A stretch of DNA of 38,837 nt from assembly GCA_001919715.1 (NCBI GenBank), contig MNIJ01000199.1, positions 1 to 38,837 on the forward strand, written 5' to 3'. Below are positions 1 through 10,194 of the stretch, piece by piece. A program made the position numbers and the translations under genes. The notes beneath the pieces are model-generated. The model was not told the DNA's origin. It was given only the letters and a program-made list of their open reading frames with translations, and did no database searches. This DNA comes from Acidobacteria bacterium 13_1_20CM_58_21 (GTDB taxonomy: Bacteria; Acidobacteriota; Terriglobia; Acidiferrales; UBA7541). Positions within the stretch are counted from its first letter, which is position 1; each line of letters opens with the position of its first letter.

Positions 1-2
1 AA

Positions 3-230
3 GAAAATTACCGCTACGCGATGCGCGTGGTGGACATCACCAGCCCGGACAAGAGTCTGATGCTGATCAAACCCACCCGGCCTACCGACAGCGCCGGCAA
101 CGTAGGTGATTACCTGGCGACGCACAACGGCGGTCAGCGCTGGCACGGAAACGAATCCAGCGACCAATACCAGACCATTCTCGAGTGGATCCGCGGTGGC
201 CGCCTGGAAGACGCCAGTCTGCGAAAATAG
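3..230 (+). CDS. C-terminal part of a c-type cytochrome-like/surface protein (start lies outside the window)
   Basis: Frame is open from the window edge (ENYRYAMRVVDITSPDKSLMLIKPT...) and ends SSDQYQTILEWIRGGRLEDASLRK*; the 'Y..ILEWIRGG' ending is typical of planctomycete/acidobacterial cytochrome-like domains. Confidence 0.5.
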   Translation, partial: ENYRYAMRVVDITSPDKSLMLIKPTRPTDSAGNVGDYLATHNGGQRWHGNESSDQYQTILEWIRGGRLEDASLRK

Positions 231-247
231 AAAATCGTTGAGCTGCA

Positions 248-541
248 TCAACCCTGGTGTTCGCGATGAGTGCATTCTGGAAAAGGCAGCGAGGTAAGTG
301 TTGTCGAGATATTCCATATCCTGGTGGATGGCCGTCGCGGATGTGTAATAGCCATCGACCGTCATCTGTTTGGGCAACGCGAAAAATTGTTCCAGATCAG
401 TCTGCGAATTCCCTTCGTTGACCGCGCCTTTCCGCAGGGCTTCGGCAAGTGATGAGCGAGCCTGCCTCCTCGCGTATCAGCCGGGACGCGTCTTGCCTTT
501 GCTTCTTGCGCGACTAATTTGAGCAACTCTCTTCTTTCCAT
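248..541 (-). pseudogene. Decayed gluconate 2-dehydrogenase subunit 3-like protein
   Basis: Minus strand: MERRELLKLVAQEAKARR..., then in another frame AVNEGNSQTDLEQFFALPKQMTVDGYYTSATAIHQDMEYLDNTYLAAF, then after a further frame change PECTHREHQG*. The 'K.MTVDGYYTS..GI.QD..Y.GNTYLAAFPGCTHPEH' signature is characteristic of the family; the middle of the protein is missing. Confidence 0.7.
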
Positions 542-1000
542 ATTTCTCCTCGGACCCTTAAACGCAGCGTCGTCCGTGCGACTCTGCGAACATACTCATC
601 TCGGCGAGACGTCTTACGAAGTCCTTAAAGCTCTCTTCTTCTTCGTTGATCCTTTATTTAGTCCGCAGCGCTCGTAGACAGGGCCATGGTTGTAGATCAC
701 ACCCGTCCACACGGAGAAAGCGGAGTAGAGTCGCGGCCGGCGTCGGGTACAATAACGCGGTATGCGGGTACTGTCGGGCTTTTCTCGAGGGAAGTGGAAT
801 TCACGCAGATTTTCCTCTTGACAACAAACCTCGACAACGCTAACGTGCGCGCGCACGGTGAGCGTAAACTTGCACGTTCGCCAAAAGGTTGGGGTGTCGT
901 GTTCGACCTCCTACTGGAGCTGTATCCCTGGGAACTGGATGCCGTTCTGGTGGTTCTTTCCTGACAAGTGGTGCCAACAGCCGGCTAAAGGAGTTGCGCC

Positions 1001-1721
1001 ATGCGTAAAAAGACCATGCATTTGAGGGATGGTTTCGGCTTGTATGGCGCTTAACTTCTGTATTCTTGCTTGCGTGTCCGCTTCGCAAGTCGATACGGGA
1101 GGAGTTCGTGGCGCGGTGAAAGACGCCAGTGGTGCGGGTTTTTCTGGCGCCAAGGTGAGGCTAACCAATGAAAACACCACGCTCTCGACGGAGACGCTAA
1201 CCTCTGACAGGGTCAAGATCGGAACCTATACCATTGAAGTGGAAATATCGGGTTTCAGCAAGGGAACCCAGCGGCACGTCAGTGTGGAAGTTCAGCAGCA
1301 GGTTAAGGCGGATTTCCTCTTAAATCCTGGCTCAGTGGCCCAAAGCGTTGAGGTCACAGCCGTCCCCCCGGTTTTGCAGACCCAAGACGCATCCGTGCGG
1401 GCTTTGGCCAGCCGAGTCCAAATTAACAATCTTGCCTTAAATGGTCGAAACTACATCTTCCGTTCAGTTGGGGTCGGGGGTGAGCAGTCTGAAGGGTACC
1501 CGGGGGCTGGATGGCTCCGGAAGTTTTGTGGCCAACTGTCTAACGACCGTCCATAACAACTACATTCTAGAGGGGATTGATAACAATAACGATACGGTGG
1601 ACTCCTGAATGAAACAGCTTACGTGAATCTTCCTCCCCCGAATGGAATCCAGGAGTTCCAAGTGCGAATGAGCAATTTTAATGCGGAGTTCGGGCGTGCG
1701 GGACGAGCGGTATTAACCTAG
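1001..1721 (+). pseudogene. Truncated, frameshifted TonB-dependent receptor (carboxypeptidase-regulatory-like + plug region)
   Basis: VDTGGVRGAVKDASGAGFSGAKVRLTNENTTLSTETLTSD...GTYTIEVEISGFSK... parallels the intact receptor at 1760-5383; later frames read NNYILEGIDNNNDTVD and LNETAYVNLPPPNGIQEFQVRMSNFNAEFGRAGRAVLT*. No beta-barrel remains. Confidence 0.85.
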
Positions 1722-1759
1722 GCGATACACCGAAAAAAATATCCAGGAGGAAATCTACC

Positions 1760-4700
1760 ATGCAACGATCCTTCAGGCTTTGCGGGCAGGTCGTCCTATT
1801 TTTCGCGGCCCTGGCTTCGGCGCTATTCCTCCGGTCGGACCCGGCCCTCGCCCAAGTCGATGCCGGGACCCTGCTGGGCACTGTAAGAGACCAATCGGGG
1901 GCGATTGTCCCCGGCACTAAGGTGACCCTCAGGGACGAGGGAACCTCCTTGGTGGTCACCACCACTTCCGGCCGCGATGGCAGCTACATTTTCACACCGA
2001 TCAGGATCGGCACGTACACCGTAGAAGCCGAGTTTCAAGGATTTCAGAAAGTCAGGCGCACGGGCATCGAAGTCAGCATCCAAGCTCAAATCGTGGTCGA
2101 TCTCACGCTTGTGCCCGGCGCTGTCACAGAGACTGTGGAAGTCAAGTCCGCGGCCCCCTTGCTTCAGACCCAGAGCGGGTCCGTGGGAGAGGTGATGGGG
2201 TCGGACTCCATTAACGATCTGCCACTGAATGGCAGGAACTTTAACTTTTTGGCGCGACTCACCGCGGGAGTCACGAGGGCGCAACCGGACACTCGAGGAC
2301 TGGACGCAAACGGCTGGTTTACGGCCAACGGAACACGGCCTGCTCAAAACAACCTTTTACTGGATGGCATCGACAACAATAGCAACAACGTGGACTTTCT
2401 GAACGGAGCCGCATATGTTCTCAGGCCTCCGGTCGATGCGGTCGCAGAGTTCAAGATACAAACCAACTCCTTTAGCGCGCAGTTCGGGCGCGCCGGTGGT
2501 GCAGTCCTAAACGTGAGCTTAAAGTCGGGGACCAACAGATTCCATGGGAGCGCGTGGGAATTTGTCCGCAATGACAAGTTCGACGCAGCCGACTTCTTCC
2601 AGAATGCTGCCAACCAGCCCAAAGGGAAGTATCGGCAGAACCAGTTCGGTGGCTCCGCCGGCGGACCGATTCGAAAAAACAAGACTTTCTGGTTTGCCGA
2701 CTACGAAGGATTGCGGGTCCGTCAGGCAACTCCCTGGGTGGCGACCGTGCCTACGGCGGTCGAACAGGCGAGCGGCTATACCGACTTTCGGGACCTTATC
2801 ACCGGACAAAGCGGCACCGCCGGTACGGATCTTCTAGGTCGCACTTTTCCGCTCGGGGCCATCTTGGACCCTGCTACCACTCGTCCTGTGACTCAAGGAC
2901 AGGCGGACAGTGTCACCGGTCTGACCGCCAGTGGGACGGGTTACGTTCGCGACCAGATCCAGTGTAATGGCGTCGCGAACACGATCTGCCCGATCCGCCT
3001 GGACCCGAATGCGATCAAACTTCTGAAACTCTTGCCAGATCCCACTGGCCCGGGGCTCATCAACAATTACTTCCGCAGCCCTGTCGCCGCAGATCGGGCC
3101 GATCAGTTCGACGTCCGCATTGACCAAAACTTCAGCGAAAAGGACCAGATCTTCGGACGATATAGTTTCTATGACGAACCCTCCTTTAGGCCCGGGCCAT
3201 TCGCAGGGTTTGCAGACGGGGGAGGATTCAACCAGGGCACCCAAAAGAACCGCAATCAGGGCGCCGGGCTGAGTTGGGCCCACGCATTCTCTTCGACGCT
3301 GATCAATGAGGCACGGATCGGGTTCAACAGGGAGCATGTCTATCGTGTCCAGCCCTTTGGTGACGACACCAGTAACATCCCCGAGCAGTTTGGAATTCAG
3401 GCCATACCCCAAACAAAAGGAAACGGGGGTCTCCCTACCATCCTGATTGGAGGGTTAGGTCAAACGCCTTCGCCCAATGTGCGTGGTCAATTGGGCTCTG
3501 CAGAATGGCTGGTGAGCGAAAGGTTCAGCAGCACCTATCAGCTCACCGAAAATTTAACGAAGTTGTACAAATCCCACGCCTTTAAGGGAGGCGTGGAAAT
3601 TCAGCTTATCGATTTCCCTTGGATCGCGCCTCCCTTCTCGCGCGGTGAGTTTAGTTTCGGCGGTGCCTACACCTCGATACCGAATATTACCGACGGCAGC
3701 TCCAGTCGCGCACAATTGCTCCTGCTACCGACGACGGCAACCGTAGCAGGGGGAATCGACAATTTGGGGGGTACCGATGGTGTTCAAGCTTCCAATTTCG
3801 GAGAGCTCTCCCCCTTCAAGCGTTACTATGGGGCCTACCTCCAAGACGACTGGAAGGTCACACAGAAGTTAACTCTGAACCTGGGGATTCGTTGGGATTT
3901 CTTTGGCGCCGTTGGCGACAAGCACGGCGCGCAGGGCAACTTCGTCCCGGGTTCCCCAGGTTCCGCGAAGTTCCTATTTCCCTCTCGCCGGAAGAGCGAT
4001 CCGCTGTCGTCGTCGTTTATTAACCTTCTCCAAGCCGACGGCATTCAGCTCATATATACTGATGCTTACGGGTTGGGGCTGATTAACACTCAGAATACTA
4101 ACTTTGCGCCGCGCTTGGGCTTTGCCTATCAGGTCACGCCGAAGTGGGTCCTGCGCGGTGGATACGGAATTTTTTACGGCGGATTTGAGAATCGAGGCGG
4201 CTACCCCGCCTTGGGGTACAATTACCCGTTCCAGTACACCTTTTCCTTCCCCAGCCCCAATTCCTGGACGCCCGTAACTTATGCAGACGGCCAGGTCGCG
4301 ACGCTCGAACGGGGCTTTCTGAGCATTCCTCTGCGGCCAGACCTAGTGAGGGCCAACGGCCTGGCCTTTCGCGGGATCCAGCTCAACTACCAAACCTCTT
4401 ACACGCAGTCCTACAACCTGACCACGCAATACCAGTTGGACGCCCCTGATACACTTGAAATCGGGTATGTTGCATCGCTCGGGCGCCACATCGAAACCTT
4501 TGCGGGGACGAATCTCGTCTCCGAGCTCTTGCCACCAGGGACCAATCCTCAGTTATACGTTCCGTTCCCGGATTTCGCGCGCGGCTCGCCATACGCAACG
4601 ACAAATGCCAACAGCAACTACCATTCGCTGCAGACTAAGTTCACCCGCCGGATGTCCAAAGGCCTGGAAGTTCTTGCGGCGTTCACCTGGGCTAAAGCAC

Positions 4701-5383
4701 TGACGAATGCGGGCGATCTTCTCAGCGGCGGGAATGTCGGCGGCTTCCGGGCCCCTGGTATCCCCGGGTTTGGAATCGCAGGCGACTACGGGCTCGCAGA
4801 CTTTGACATCCGCAAGGCATTTTCGCTGAGCGGAAACTATGAGCTTCCTGTGGGGCGAAACAGGCGCTTCCTAAATAGGAGCGGCGGATTCAAGGATGCT
4901 CTACTTGGTGGGTGGAGCATGAACTGGATCTTGACGCTCAATGACGGCCAGCCCGTAACTATTAATTGCATCACGCCTGGAGCGGCAGGAGTGGGCTGCT
5001 TCGCCTTGCTGGTGCCGGGCCAGGACAGATACGCTGGCAAACACAACGTCGACCAGTGGATGAATCCCGCAGCATTCACAGATCCCCCTCGGGCCGCGAC
5101 TATCGGGCAAACGGATTTCACGCCCCTTGGTGGCTACCGGACCCCCATCGTTGCCCCGGGCTTTCATCGAGTGGACTGGTCCGTGTTCAAGCAGTTCAAG
5201 ACTTCAGAGGTGACTCACTTGGAGTTCCGTGCGGAGTTCTTCAACCTCACGAACCACGCGAACTTCGCAGCTCCCTCTCAGCGGAATTACAAGGATGTGG
5301 CACACTTCGGGAAGATCACATCGACCATCGACAGCCCCAACGACCCGCGGCAGATCCAGTTCGCGCTGAAGTTCTATTTTTAG
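1760..5383 (+). CDS. TonB-dependent receptor, Oar-like, with N-terminal carboxypeptidase-regulatory-like domain
   Basis: 1207 aa ORF: signal peptide, 'VDAGTLLGTVRDQSGAIVPGTKVTLRDEGT', plug 'LPLNGRNFNFLARLTAGV', 'NNLLLDGIDNNSNNVDF', terminal 'RQIQFALKFYF'. Confidence 0.93.
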   Translation: MQRSFRLCGQVVLFFAALASALFLRSDPALAQVDAGTLLGTVRDQSGAIVPGTKVTLRDEGTSLVVTTTSGRDGSYIFTPIRIGTYTVEAEFQGFQKVRRTGIEVSIQAQIVVDLTLVPGAVTETVEVKSAAPLLQTQSGSVGEVMGSDSINDLPLNGRNFNFLARLTAGVTRAQPDTRGLDANGWFTANGTRPAQNNLLLDGIDNNSNNVDFLNGAAYVLRPPVDAVAEFKIQTNSFSAQFGRAGGAVLNVSLKSGTNRFHGSAWEFVRNDKFDAADFFQNAANQPKGKYRQNQFGGSAGGPIRKNKTFWFADYEGLRVRQATPWVATVPTAVEQASGYTDFRDLITGQSGTAGTDLLGRTFPLGAILDPATTRPVTQGQADSVTGLTASGTGYVRDQIQCNGVANTICPIRLDPNAIKLLKLLPDPTGPGLINNYFRSPVAADRADQFDVRIDQNFSEKDQIFGRYSFYDEPSFRPGPFAGFADGGGFNQGTQKNRNQGAGLSWAHAFSSTLINEARIGFNREHVYRVQPFGDDTSNIPEQFGIQAIPQTKGNGGLPTILIGGLGQTPSPNVRGQLGSAEWLVSERFSSTYQLTENLTKLYKSHAFKGGVEIQLIDFPWIAPPFSRGEFSFGGAYTSIPNITDGSSSRAQLLLLPTTATVAGGIDNLGGTDGVQASNFGELSPFKRYYGAYLQDDWKVTQKLTLNLGIRWDFFGAVGDKHGAQGNFVPGSPGSAKFLFPSRRKSDPLSSSFINLLQADGIQLIYTDAYGLGLINTQNTNFAPRLGFAYQVTPKWVLRGGYGIFYGGFENRGGYPALGYNYPFQYTFSFPSPNSWTPVTYADGQVATLERGFLSIPLRPDLVRANGLAFRGIQLNYQTSYTQSYNLTTQYQLDAPDTLEIGYVASLGRHIETFAGTNLVSELLPPGTNPQLYVPFPDFARGSPYATTNANSNYHSLQTKFTRRMSKGLEVLAAFTWAKALTNAGDLLSGGNVGGFRAPGIPGFGIAGDYGLADFDIRKAFSLSGNYELPVGRNRRFLNRSGGFKDALLGGWSMNWILTLNDGQPVTINCITPGAAGVGCFALLVPGQDRYAGKHNVDQWMNPAAFTDPPRAATIGQTDFTPLGGYRTPIVAPGFHRVDWSVFKQFKTSEVTHLEFRAEFFNLTNHANFAAPSQRNYKDVAHFGKITSTIDSPNDPRQIQFALKFYF

Positions 5384-5501
5384 CGCGAGGCGGGACGGCC
5401 AGTCTTTCGGGATCCCTGAAGGAAGGGCAGGGCATGGCATCCCCGCCCTTGATTCTAGACCCAGAGTGTGCTGCGCCCTTGTGGTCGATTGATCGAGGTG
5501 C

Positions 5502-6815
5502 TTGATGGGTCGGCTGGCTGTCGAAAAGAACTCGTACAGGTCCGCATCGGTGGTCGGGAAGATTCTCCCTTCGCTTTTACCAGAAGGACGACCTACATGG
5601 AATGAAGAGACGCCCACGTTGGAGTGTGCGCCCCGCGGCGGCGCGACCGATGCTGGTCGTCGTCGGGAACGAAAAGGGTTCCTAAAGCTGCTGGGAGTTC
5701 TTCTCATCACTGCGGGAGCGCTCTCGGTCGCTGACTGTGTGGCGGATCCTGCGCAGGAGGCCGCTTGTTCAATGCCTCGTGTGCCCAGGAACAAAGCTGC
5801 CCATTCACAGCTGGAAATCGGGCTTCGCCACGCAGCTGAACGTGAGCCCACCAGTTTTGAGGCGAATTACAGACTCGGTGAGTTCTACGTGCAGGCGGGG
5901 AAATTAAAGGCCGGTATTCCGTACCTGGAAAAAGCCCACCAGCTGAACCCCGCGCATTACGCGAATGGCTACGATCTGGCTTTGGCTTATTTTGAAACCG
6001 GAGATCTTTTAAAGGCTCGCCGGCAGATCCAAGGGATGTTGGGTCAGCGGGACAACGCTGAACTGCATAATCTGCTTGGAGAGGTGGAAGAGAAGTCCGC
6101 CGACCCCGTGCGTGCGACGCAAGAATATCAGCTGGCCTCACAGCTGGATCCGAGCGAGGGGAATATCTTCGACTGGGGCAATGAACTGCTTCTTCATGGG
6201 GCATTCGAGGTTGCGAAGGAGGTCTTTTCGGGAGGGCTCGAGCTTCACCCGAACTCCGCGCGGCTCCACATTGGTTTGGGGATTGCCCTGTACTCACGCG
6301 GACTCTATGACGATGCGGCGCAGGCGCTCTGTCGCGCTGCCGACCTGGAACCCTCAGATCCGCGCCCGTATGTTTTCCTTGGCAAGATGTCCGAGATCTC
6401 CCTGCGCCAGGCTGGAGAGGTGAAAACACGTCTTCGGAGGTTCATGCAGTCCCATCCGCGGGACGCCCAAGCACATTACTACTATGCTATGAGCGTCTGG
6501 AAGAGTGAAAGGATACCGAACGGAAAAGGTGACGCCCGTGAAGTTGAGGACCATCTAAAGCAGGCCATCGCTCTCAACCCCGCGATCGAAGAGGCACATT
6601 TGCAGCTCGGCAACTTCTACGCCAACGAGCAGAAGTTCCAGGACGCGATCCTCGAATACCTGCAAGCCATTCGGCTGAAACCTGACTTGGCTAGTGCCCA
6701 CTACAGATTGGCTCACGCTTACATGCGAAGCGGGGACAAGCTCCGTGCCCAGCAGGAGCTGGAACTTTACCAGCGGATCCACGCGCGGGAAACTGCTGGA
6801 GACGCAAAGAAGTAA
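5502..6815 (+). CDS. TPR-repeat protein, probably exported
   Basis: Multiple TPR units (FEANYRLGEFYVQAGKLKAGIPYLEKAHQLNP; PDLASAHYRLAHAYMRSGDKLRAQQELELYQRI); hydrophobic segment KLLGVLLITAGALSVADCVA. Start codon uncertain. Confidence 0.85.
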   Translation: MMGRLAVEKNSYRSASVVGKILPSLLPEGRPTWNEETPTLECAPRGGATDAGRRRERKGFLKLLGVLLITAGALSVADCVADPAQEAACSMPRVPRNKAAHSQLEIGLRHAAEREPTSFEANYRLGEFYVQAGKLKAGIPYLEKAHQLNPAHYANGYDLALAYFETGDLLKARRQIQGMLGQRDNAELHNLLGEVEEKSADPVRATQEYQLASQLDPSEGNIFDWGNELLLHGAFEVAKEVFSGGLELHPNSARLHIGLGIALYSRGLYDDAAQALCRAADLEPSDPRPYVFLGKMSEISLRQAGEVKTRLRRFMQSHPRDAQAHYYYAMSVWKSERIPNGKGDAREVEDHLKQAIALNPAIEEAHLQLGNFYANEQKFQDAILEYLQAIRLKPDLASAHYRLAHAYMRSGDKLRAQQELELYQRIHARETAGDAKK

Positions 6816-6903
6816 CGAGAACGGGGTGCATTAGCCTGGTTGGCTCTCGGCACTGTTAGTTGGCCAAGGACAACATTGTGCTCCAGTACATAGACGACTC
6901 AGC

Positions 6904-7289
6904 GTGAGCTCCACACCGCTCACCGCTTTCGCGTCACGCGCAGGACTCGCGCACCAACTTAAGTCCCGATTGGTGACTCCGGCGGGGTATGGAATTTTCT
7001 ACGGAGGATTTGAGAACCTGGGTGGCGCGCCAGACCCGGGTTATACCTATCCCTACGCCGTCAAACTGTCTTTCTTCGAACGAACGACGTCACGCCACTC
7101 ACTTATCCCAACGGTCAGCGGCCATCAACCAATGTGAAAAGGCTCTCCAGATCAACCCTCCATATGGCGACGATCCACTACCGACTCGGGCAAGCGCTCT
7201 TTCGCGGCGGCGCAAATGAGGGAGCAAAAAAGAAATTCGCCGAATTCGAGCGCCTGCACGCGCAAGAGACAGCCGACACCGGCAAGTAG
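6904..7289 (+). pseudogene. Chimeric relic: TonB-receptor barrel fragment joined to the C-terminus of a TPR protein
   Basis: TPAGYGIFYGGFENLGGAPDPGYTYPYAVKLSF matches LRGGYGIFYGGFENRGGYPALGYNYPFQYTFSF of the intact receptor; further on MATIHYRLGQALFRGGANEGAKKKFAEFERLHAQETADTGK* matches the end of the intact TPR protein (SAHYRLAHAYMRSGDKLRAQQELELYQRIHARETAGDAKK). Confidence 0.8.
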
Positions 7290-7658
7290 ACCGCCGAGAT
7301 TTAGCAGTTTGTCTATACCATGCGTAATTCGAACACTGCTGGCAGGGAATAATATGTCTCACAAATCTTGATTTCGCTTGCTGCAAAGCGTAGGTTTTGT
7401 CAGAGGACGTAGGATGGCAATGACGCCCTTGTTTTTAGGCGCGGATGTCAGTTCTGCACGGATATCATGCAACAGGTTGCAGGGAACCGTGGCGGCTTTT
7501 TGCGTGCTGCTGCAGGCGTCCGGCTGGGCAGCTTCTGATGGACTTTATTCCGCTGTTCGATGTAGCCTTTGCTCGGGGTCCAGATGATTGCTGCTTCCAT
7601 TTCCCTGGGCATGCCCTGTAGCCGTGGCACATTCGTTGGCGACTATGAACTGAAATAA

Positions 7659-8294
7659 ATGGCCACCACTTCGCAGACTTCCTGGCCTCTCTCCTGGATC
7701 AGCCGATGGCATCACACCTTTGTATTTCAGAGGCGTGCGCGGGTTCTAGCGGAAATGCTCGATGCACAGATAGCCCAGGGGGCGTCCGTCCTAGATATCG
7801 GTTGCGGCGATGGAACGATCAGCAGTCTGGTCGCCAAGTTACGTCCGGACATCTCCGTAAGAGGAGTTGAGACCCTCATGCGGTCCGGTTCGCACGTCGA
7901 GGTTCAGCCATTCGACGGTTCCACACTTCCGTTTGCTGACTCCTCCTTTGACGTATGCCTATTTGTTGACGTTCTACATCATTCGAAGGACGTTTCAGTC
8001 CTTCTGCGCGAGGCTTGTCGGGTGGCGCGTTCTTTCGTCCTGATCAAGGATCACCTAGATGAGAATTTCATCGATGACGTCACGCTGCGAATTATGGATT
8101 GGGTAGGGAACCGACCGCACGGAGTACACTTGACATATAACTACCAAAGCCGCAAGCAATGGGCGGAGCACTTTTCCAGGTGTCGTTTGGCCGAGGTTAG
8201 TTGGACCACACAAATTCCGCTTTACCCGCTGCCCTTTAGTCTATTGGTGGGGCGCGAGCTGCACTTTGTTTCGCTGCTCAGAAAAAAGAAGTAG
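7659..8294 (+). CDS. Class I SAM-dependent methyltransferase
   Basis: VLDIGCGDGTISSLVAKLRPD (motif I), LPFADSSFDVCLFVDVLHH (motif II region). Confidence 0.85.
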   Translation: MATTSQTSWPLSWISRWHHTFVFQRRARVLAEMLDAQIAQGASVLDIGCGDGTISSLVAKLRPDISVRGVETLMRSGSHVEVQPFDGSTLPFADSSFDVCLFVDVLHHSKDVSVLLREACRVARSFVLIKDHLDENFIDDVTLRIMDWVGNRPHGVHLTYNYQSRKQWAEHFSRCRLAEVSWTTQIPLYPLPFSLLVGRELHFVSLLRKKK

Positions 8295-8296
8295 CA

Positions 8297-8629
8297 ATGG
8301 TCCTCGGCGATCCGCGGGCGCAGGCGAGGAGGGATTGGGAATCATTTCCCTATTGTTGCAAATGCTCCAGGCTTTCGGGCCGTGGTGCAAAGAATTGGGG
8401 AAAATATGCCTGCCCGATTTACCATGAGCGCGGTGCGTGCTCGAACGGGCTGCTGATCAACCGCTATGGCCTGGAGCATGAGACTCTCGCAGGCCTGCAG
8501 CGTGAGGTCATTCGAGAAGACATGATTCAGTTTGCCGTCGCGGAATTTGCGGAATTTGGGCGGCAATTGACAACTAAGCTCCGGGATGCAAGAGCGGACG
8601 AGGAAGGAAGCGGCAGCGCAGAGAAGTAG
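8297..8629 (+). pseudogene. C-terminal fragment of a large serine recombinase (zinc-ribbon region)
   Basis: CCKC...GRGAKNWGKYACPIYHERGACSNGLLINRYGLEHETLAGLQREVIREDMIQFAVAEFAEFGRQL resembles the recombinase zinc beta-ribbon and following helix; no resolvase catalytic domain is present. Confidence 0.65.
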
Positions 8630-8839
8630 AAATTGAGAACTTGGCGTCTGCGATCGCTGAAGGGCACCTGTGGTACGCAATAATTCCACCCGGCTCCCAT
8701 CTGACAGAGATGTTGGCACTTATTTGTCAGCTTCCCTGCGCGAGAAAACGCAAGAGGGCAGCCCTGCTTGGCAGAAAACAATTCTCAGCTGGGCTGACCG
8801 TATGCCATCCTGGCAGGCCATGTTTCGATTCTTTCAGAA

Positions 8840-9000
8840 CGCTAAGCGCTCACTGGATCCTCTGCTTAACTTGATCACCGATCTGGTCGCGGACGGCCTT
8901 CTTTTCTTCCGTCTCCTTCTCCGCTCGCGCACATCTCTGAGCGTGGAGAACGCCGTTCGAGGCGACATTCGAAGGCCCCCAATGCGGCGATTTCATCTGC
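8840..9000 (+). pseudogene. Possible N-terminal remnant of an integrase-type (rve) transposase
   Basis: LLNLITDLVADGLLFFRLLLRSRTSLSVEN resembles the start of acidobacterial integrase ORFs (…RSR..L..ENL.LR.QLA); similarity then decays. Confidence 0.25.
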
Positions 9001-9087
9001 AGCCGTGGGCAAATGCGCCGATGAAAGCCTCGATGCCGTACGGTCGTATGCGCGAATGTTTTCGGCGGATTGCGATGTTGGTCCACT

Positions 9088-10122
9088 TCACATCGTCAGA
9101 ACGACGCGGAACTGTGCCTTCCCGCTCATCATGCGCGCGTAAGCCTCGGCCGCTTTTTCGAGCGGGTACGTCTCGATCATGGGACGCACGCCGCTTAGTT
9201 CGGCGAATCGCAGGGTGTCCTCGGCATCAGCTGCTGTTCCCGAGGCCCAGCCTTGAATACTTTTACTCCCACTAATGAGCTGCACCGGTGTGACCTCGAT
9301 GGGATCAAATGCCGCACCCACTACGATGAGCTTGCCGTTTGGCCCCAGACCGTTGATCACTTCGGACATCGCTTTCGAGCTTGGGGCTGTCGCCAGGATT
9401 ACCTGTGCGCCGCCCAGTTTCTGCAGTGCCTCTGCTGCGTTCGTCACTTTGTTATCGATGTACACGCTTGCACCGAGTTTCTTTGCGAGCGCCGCGTTTT
9501 CCGACCCGCGCCCGATGGCTGCGACCTTATAACCAAACTTGTTCGCGAATTGAATTCCCAGGTGACCCAAACCGCCGATGCCCAACACCGCAACAAGGTC
9601 ACCGGGCATCGCACCGCTGTGCCTCAGAGCGTTAAAGGTGGTAATTCCGGCGCAGAGGAGCGGCGCTGCTTCGGCGTCACTCAGACTTTCCGGCATGGTC
9701 GTCAGCGCCTCCACGGGAGCCACCATGTATTGCTGGTATCCGCCGTCATAGCTGATGCCCGCAATCTTTAGATTCTGGCAATTGCCAAAATCTCCGCGCC
9801 GGCAAGCGAGACACGTACCGTCATGGCCGCCGTGCCAGCCGACGCCGACGCGCTGCCCCTTCTTCCACTCGGAAACACCGGCACCCAGTTCATCGATGAT
9901 GCCCGCGACCTCGTGCCCTGGGACGCGGGGATACTGAATTCCGGGCCAATAGCCTTCTTTCGTGAACACATCACTGTGGCACACACCACAGGCCTGTACC
10001 TTGATGAGCACATGTCCTTCACCCGGCTTAGGGATTTCGCGCTCAACAATCTCGAAATCGGCTCCCGCCTTAGAAATCTGGGCTACCTTCATTGGTGCTA
10101 CTGCGACTCTTGTCGTTGCCAT
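9088..10122 (-). CDS. Zinc-dependent alcohol dehydrogenase (MDR superfamily)
   Basis: VQACGVCHSDVFTKEGYWPGIQYPRVPGHEVAGII; structural zinc cysteines CLACRRGDFGNCQN; cofactor motif GIGGLGHLG. Confidence 0.93.
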   Translation of the reverse strand: MATTRVAVAPMKVAQISKAGADFEIVEREIPKPGEGHVLIKVQACGVCHSDVFTKEGYWPGIQYPRVPGHEVAGIIDELGAGVSEWKKGQRVGVGWHGGHDGTCLACRRGDFGNCQNLKIAGISYDGGYQQYMVAPVEALTTMPESLSDAEAAPLLCAGITTFNALRHSGAMPGDLVAVLGIGGLGHLGIQFANKFGYKVAAIGRGSENAALAKKLGASVYIDNKVTNAAEALQKLGGAQVILATAPSSKAMSEVINGLGPNGKLIVVGAAFDPIEVTPVQLISGSKSIQGWASGTAADAEDTLRFAELSGVRPMIETYPLEKAAEAYARMMSGKAQFRVVLTM

Positions 10123-10194
10123 AAGTCCTCCTATGAATTCTCAGCCATTGTTGAAAAGCACTCACTGCCGCTATCGTTTACCTTCGACGGTAGC

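Noticed and set aside
614-1216. Several overlapping ORFs of 60-100 aa on both strands
   Set aside because: No recognisable domains, strong mutual overlap; typical spurious ORFs in GC-rich DNA.
7627-7645. TGGCACATTCGTTGGC resembles a sigma-54 -24/-12 promoter upstream of the methyltransferase
   Set aside because: The -12 element reads TTGG instead of TTGC, and the only sigma-54 activator here is distant; single-site match likely chance.
9253-9771. 172-aa plus-strand ORF opposite the alcohol dehydrogenase
   Set aside because: Antisense to a well-supported gene; codon shadow of the coding strand.
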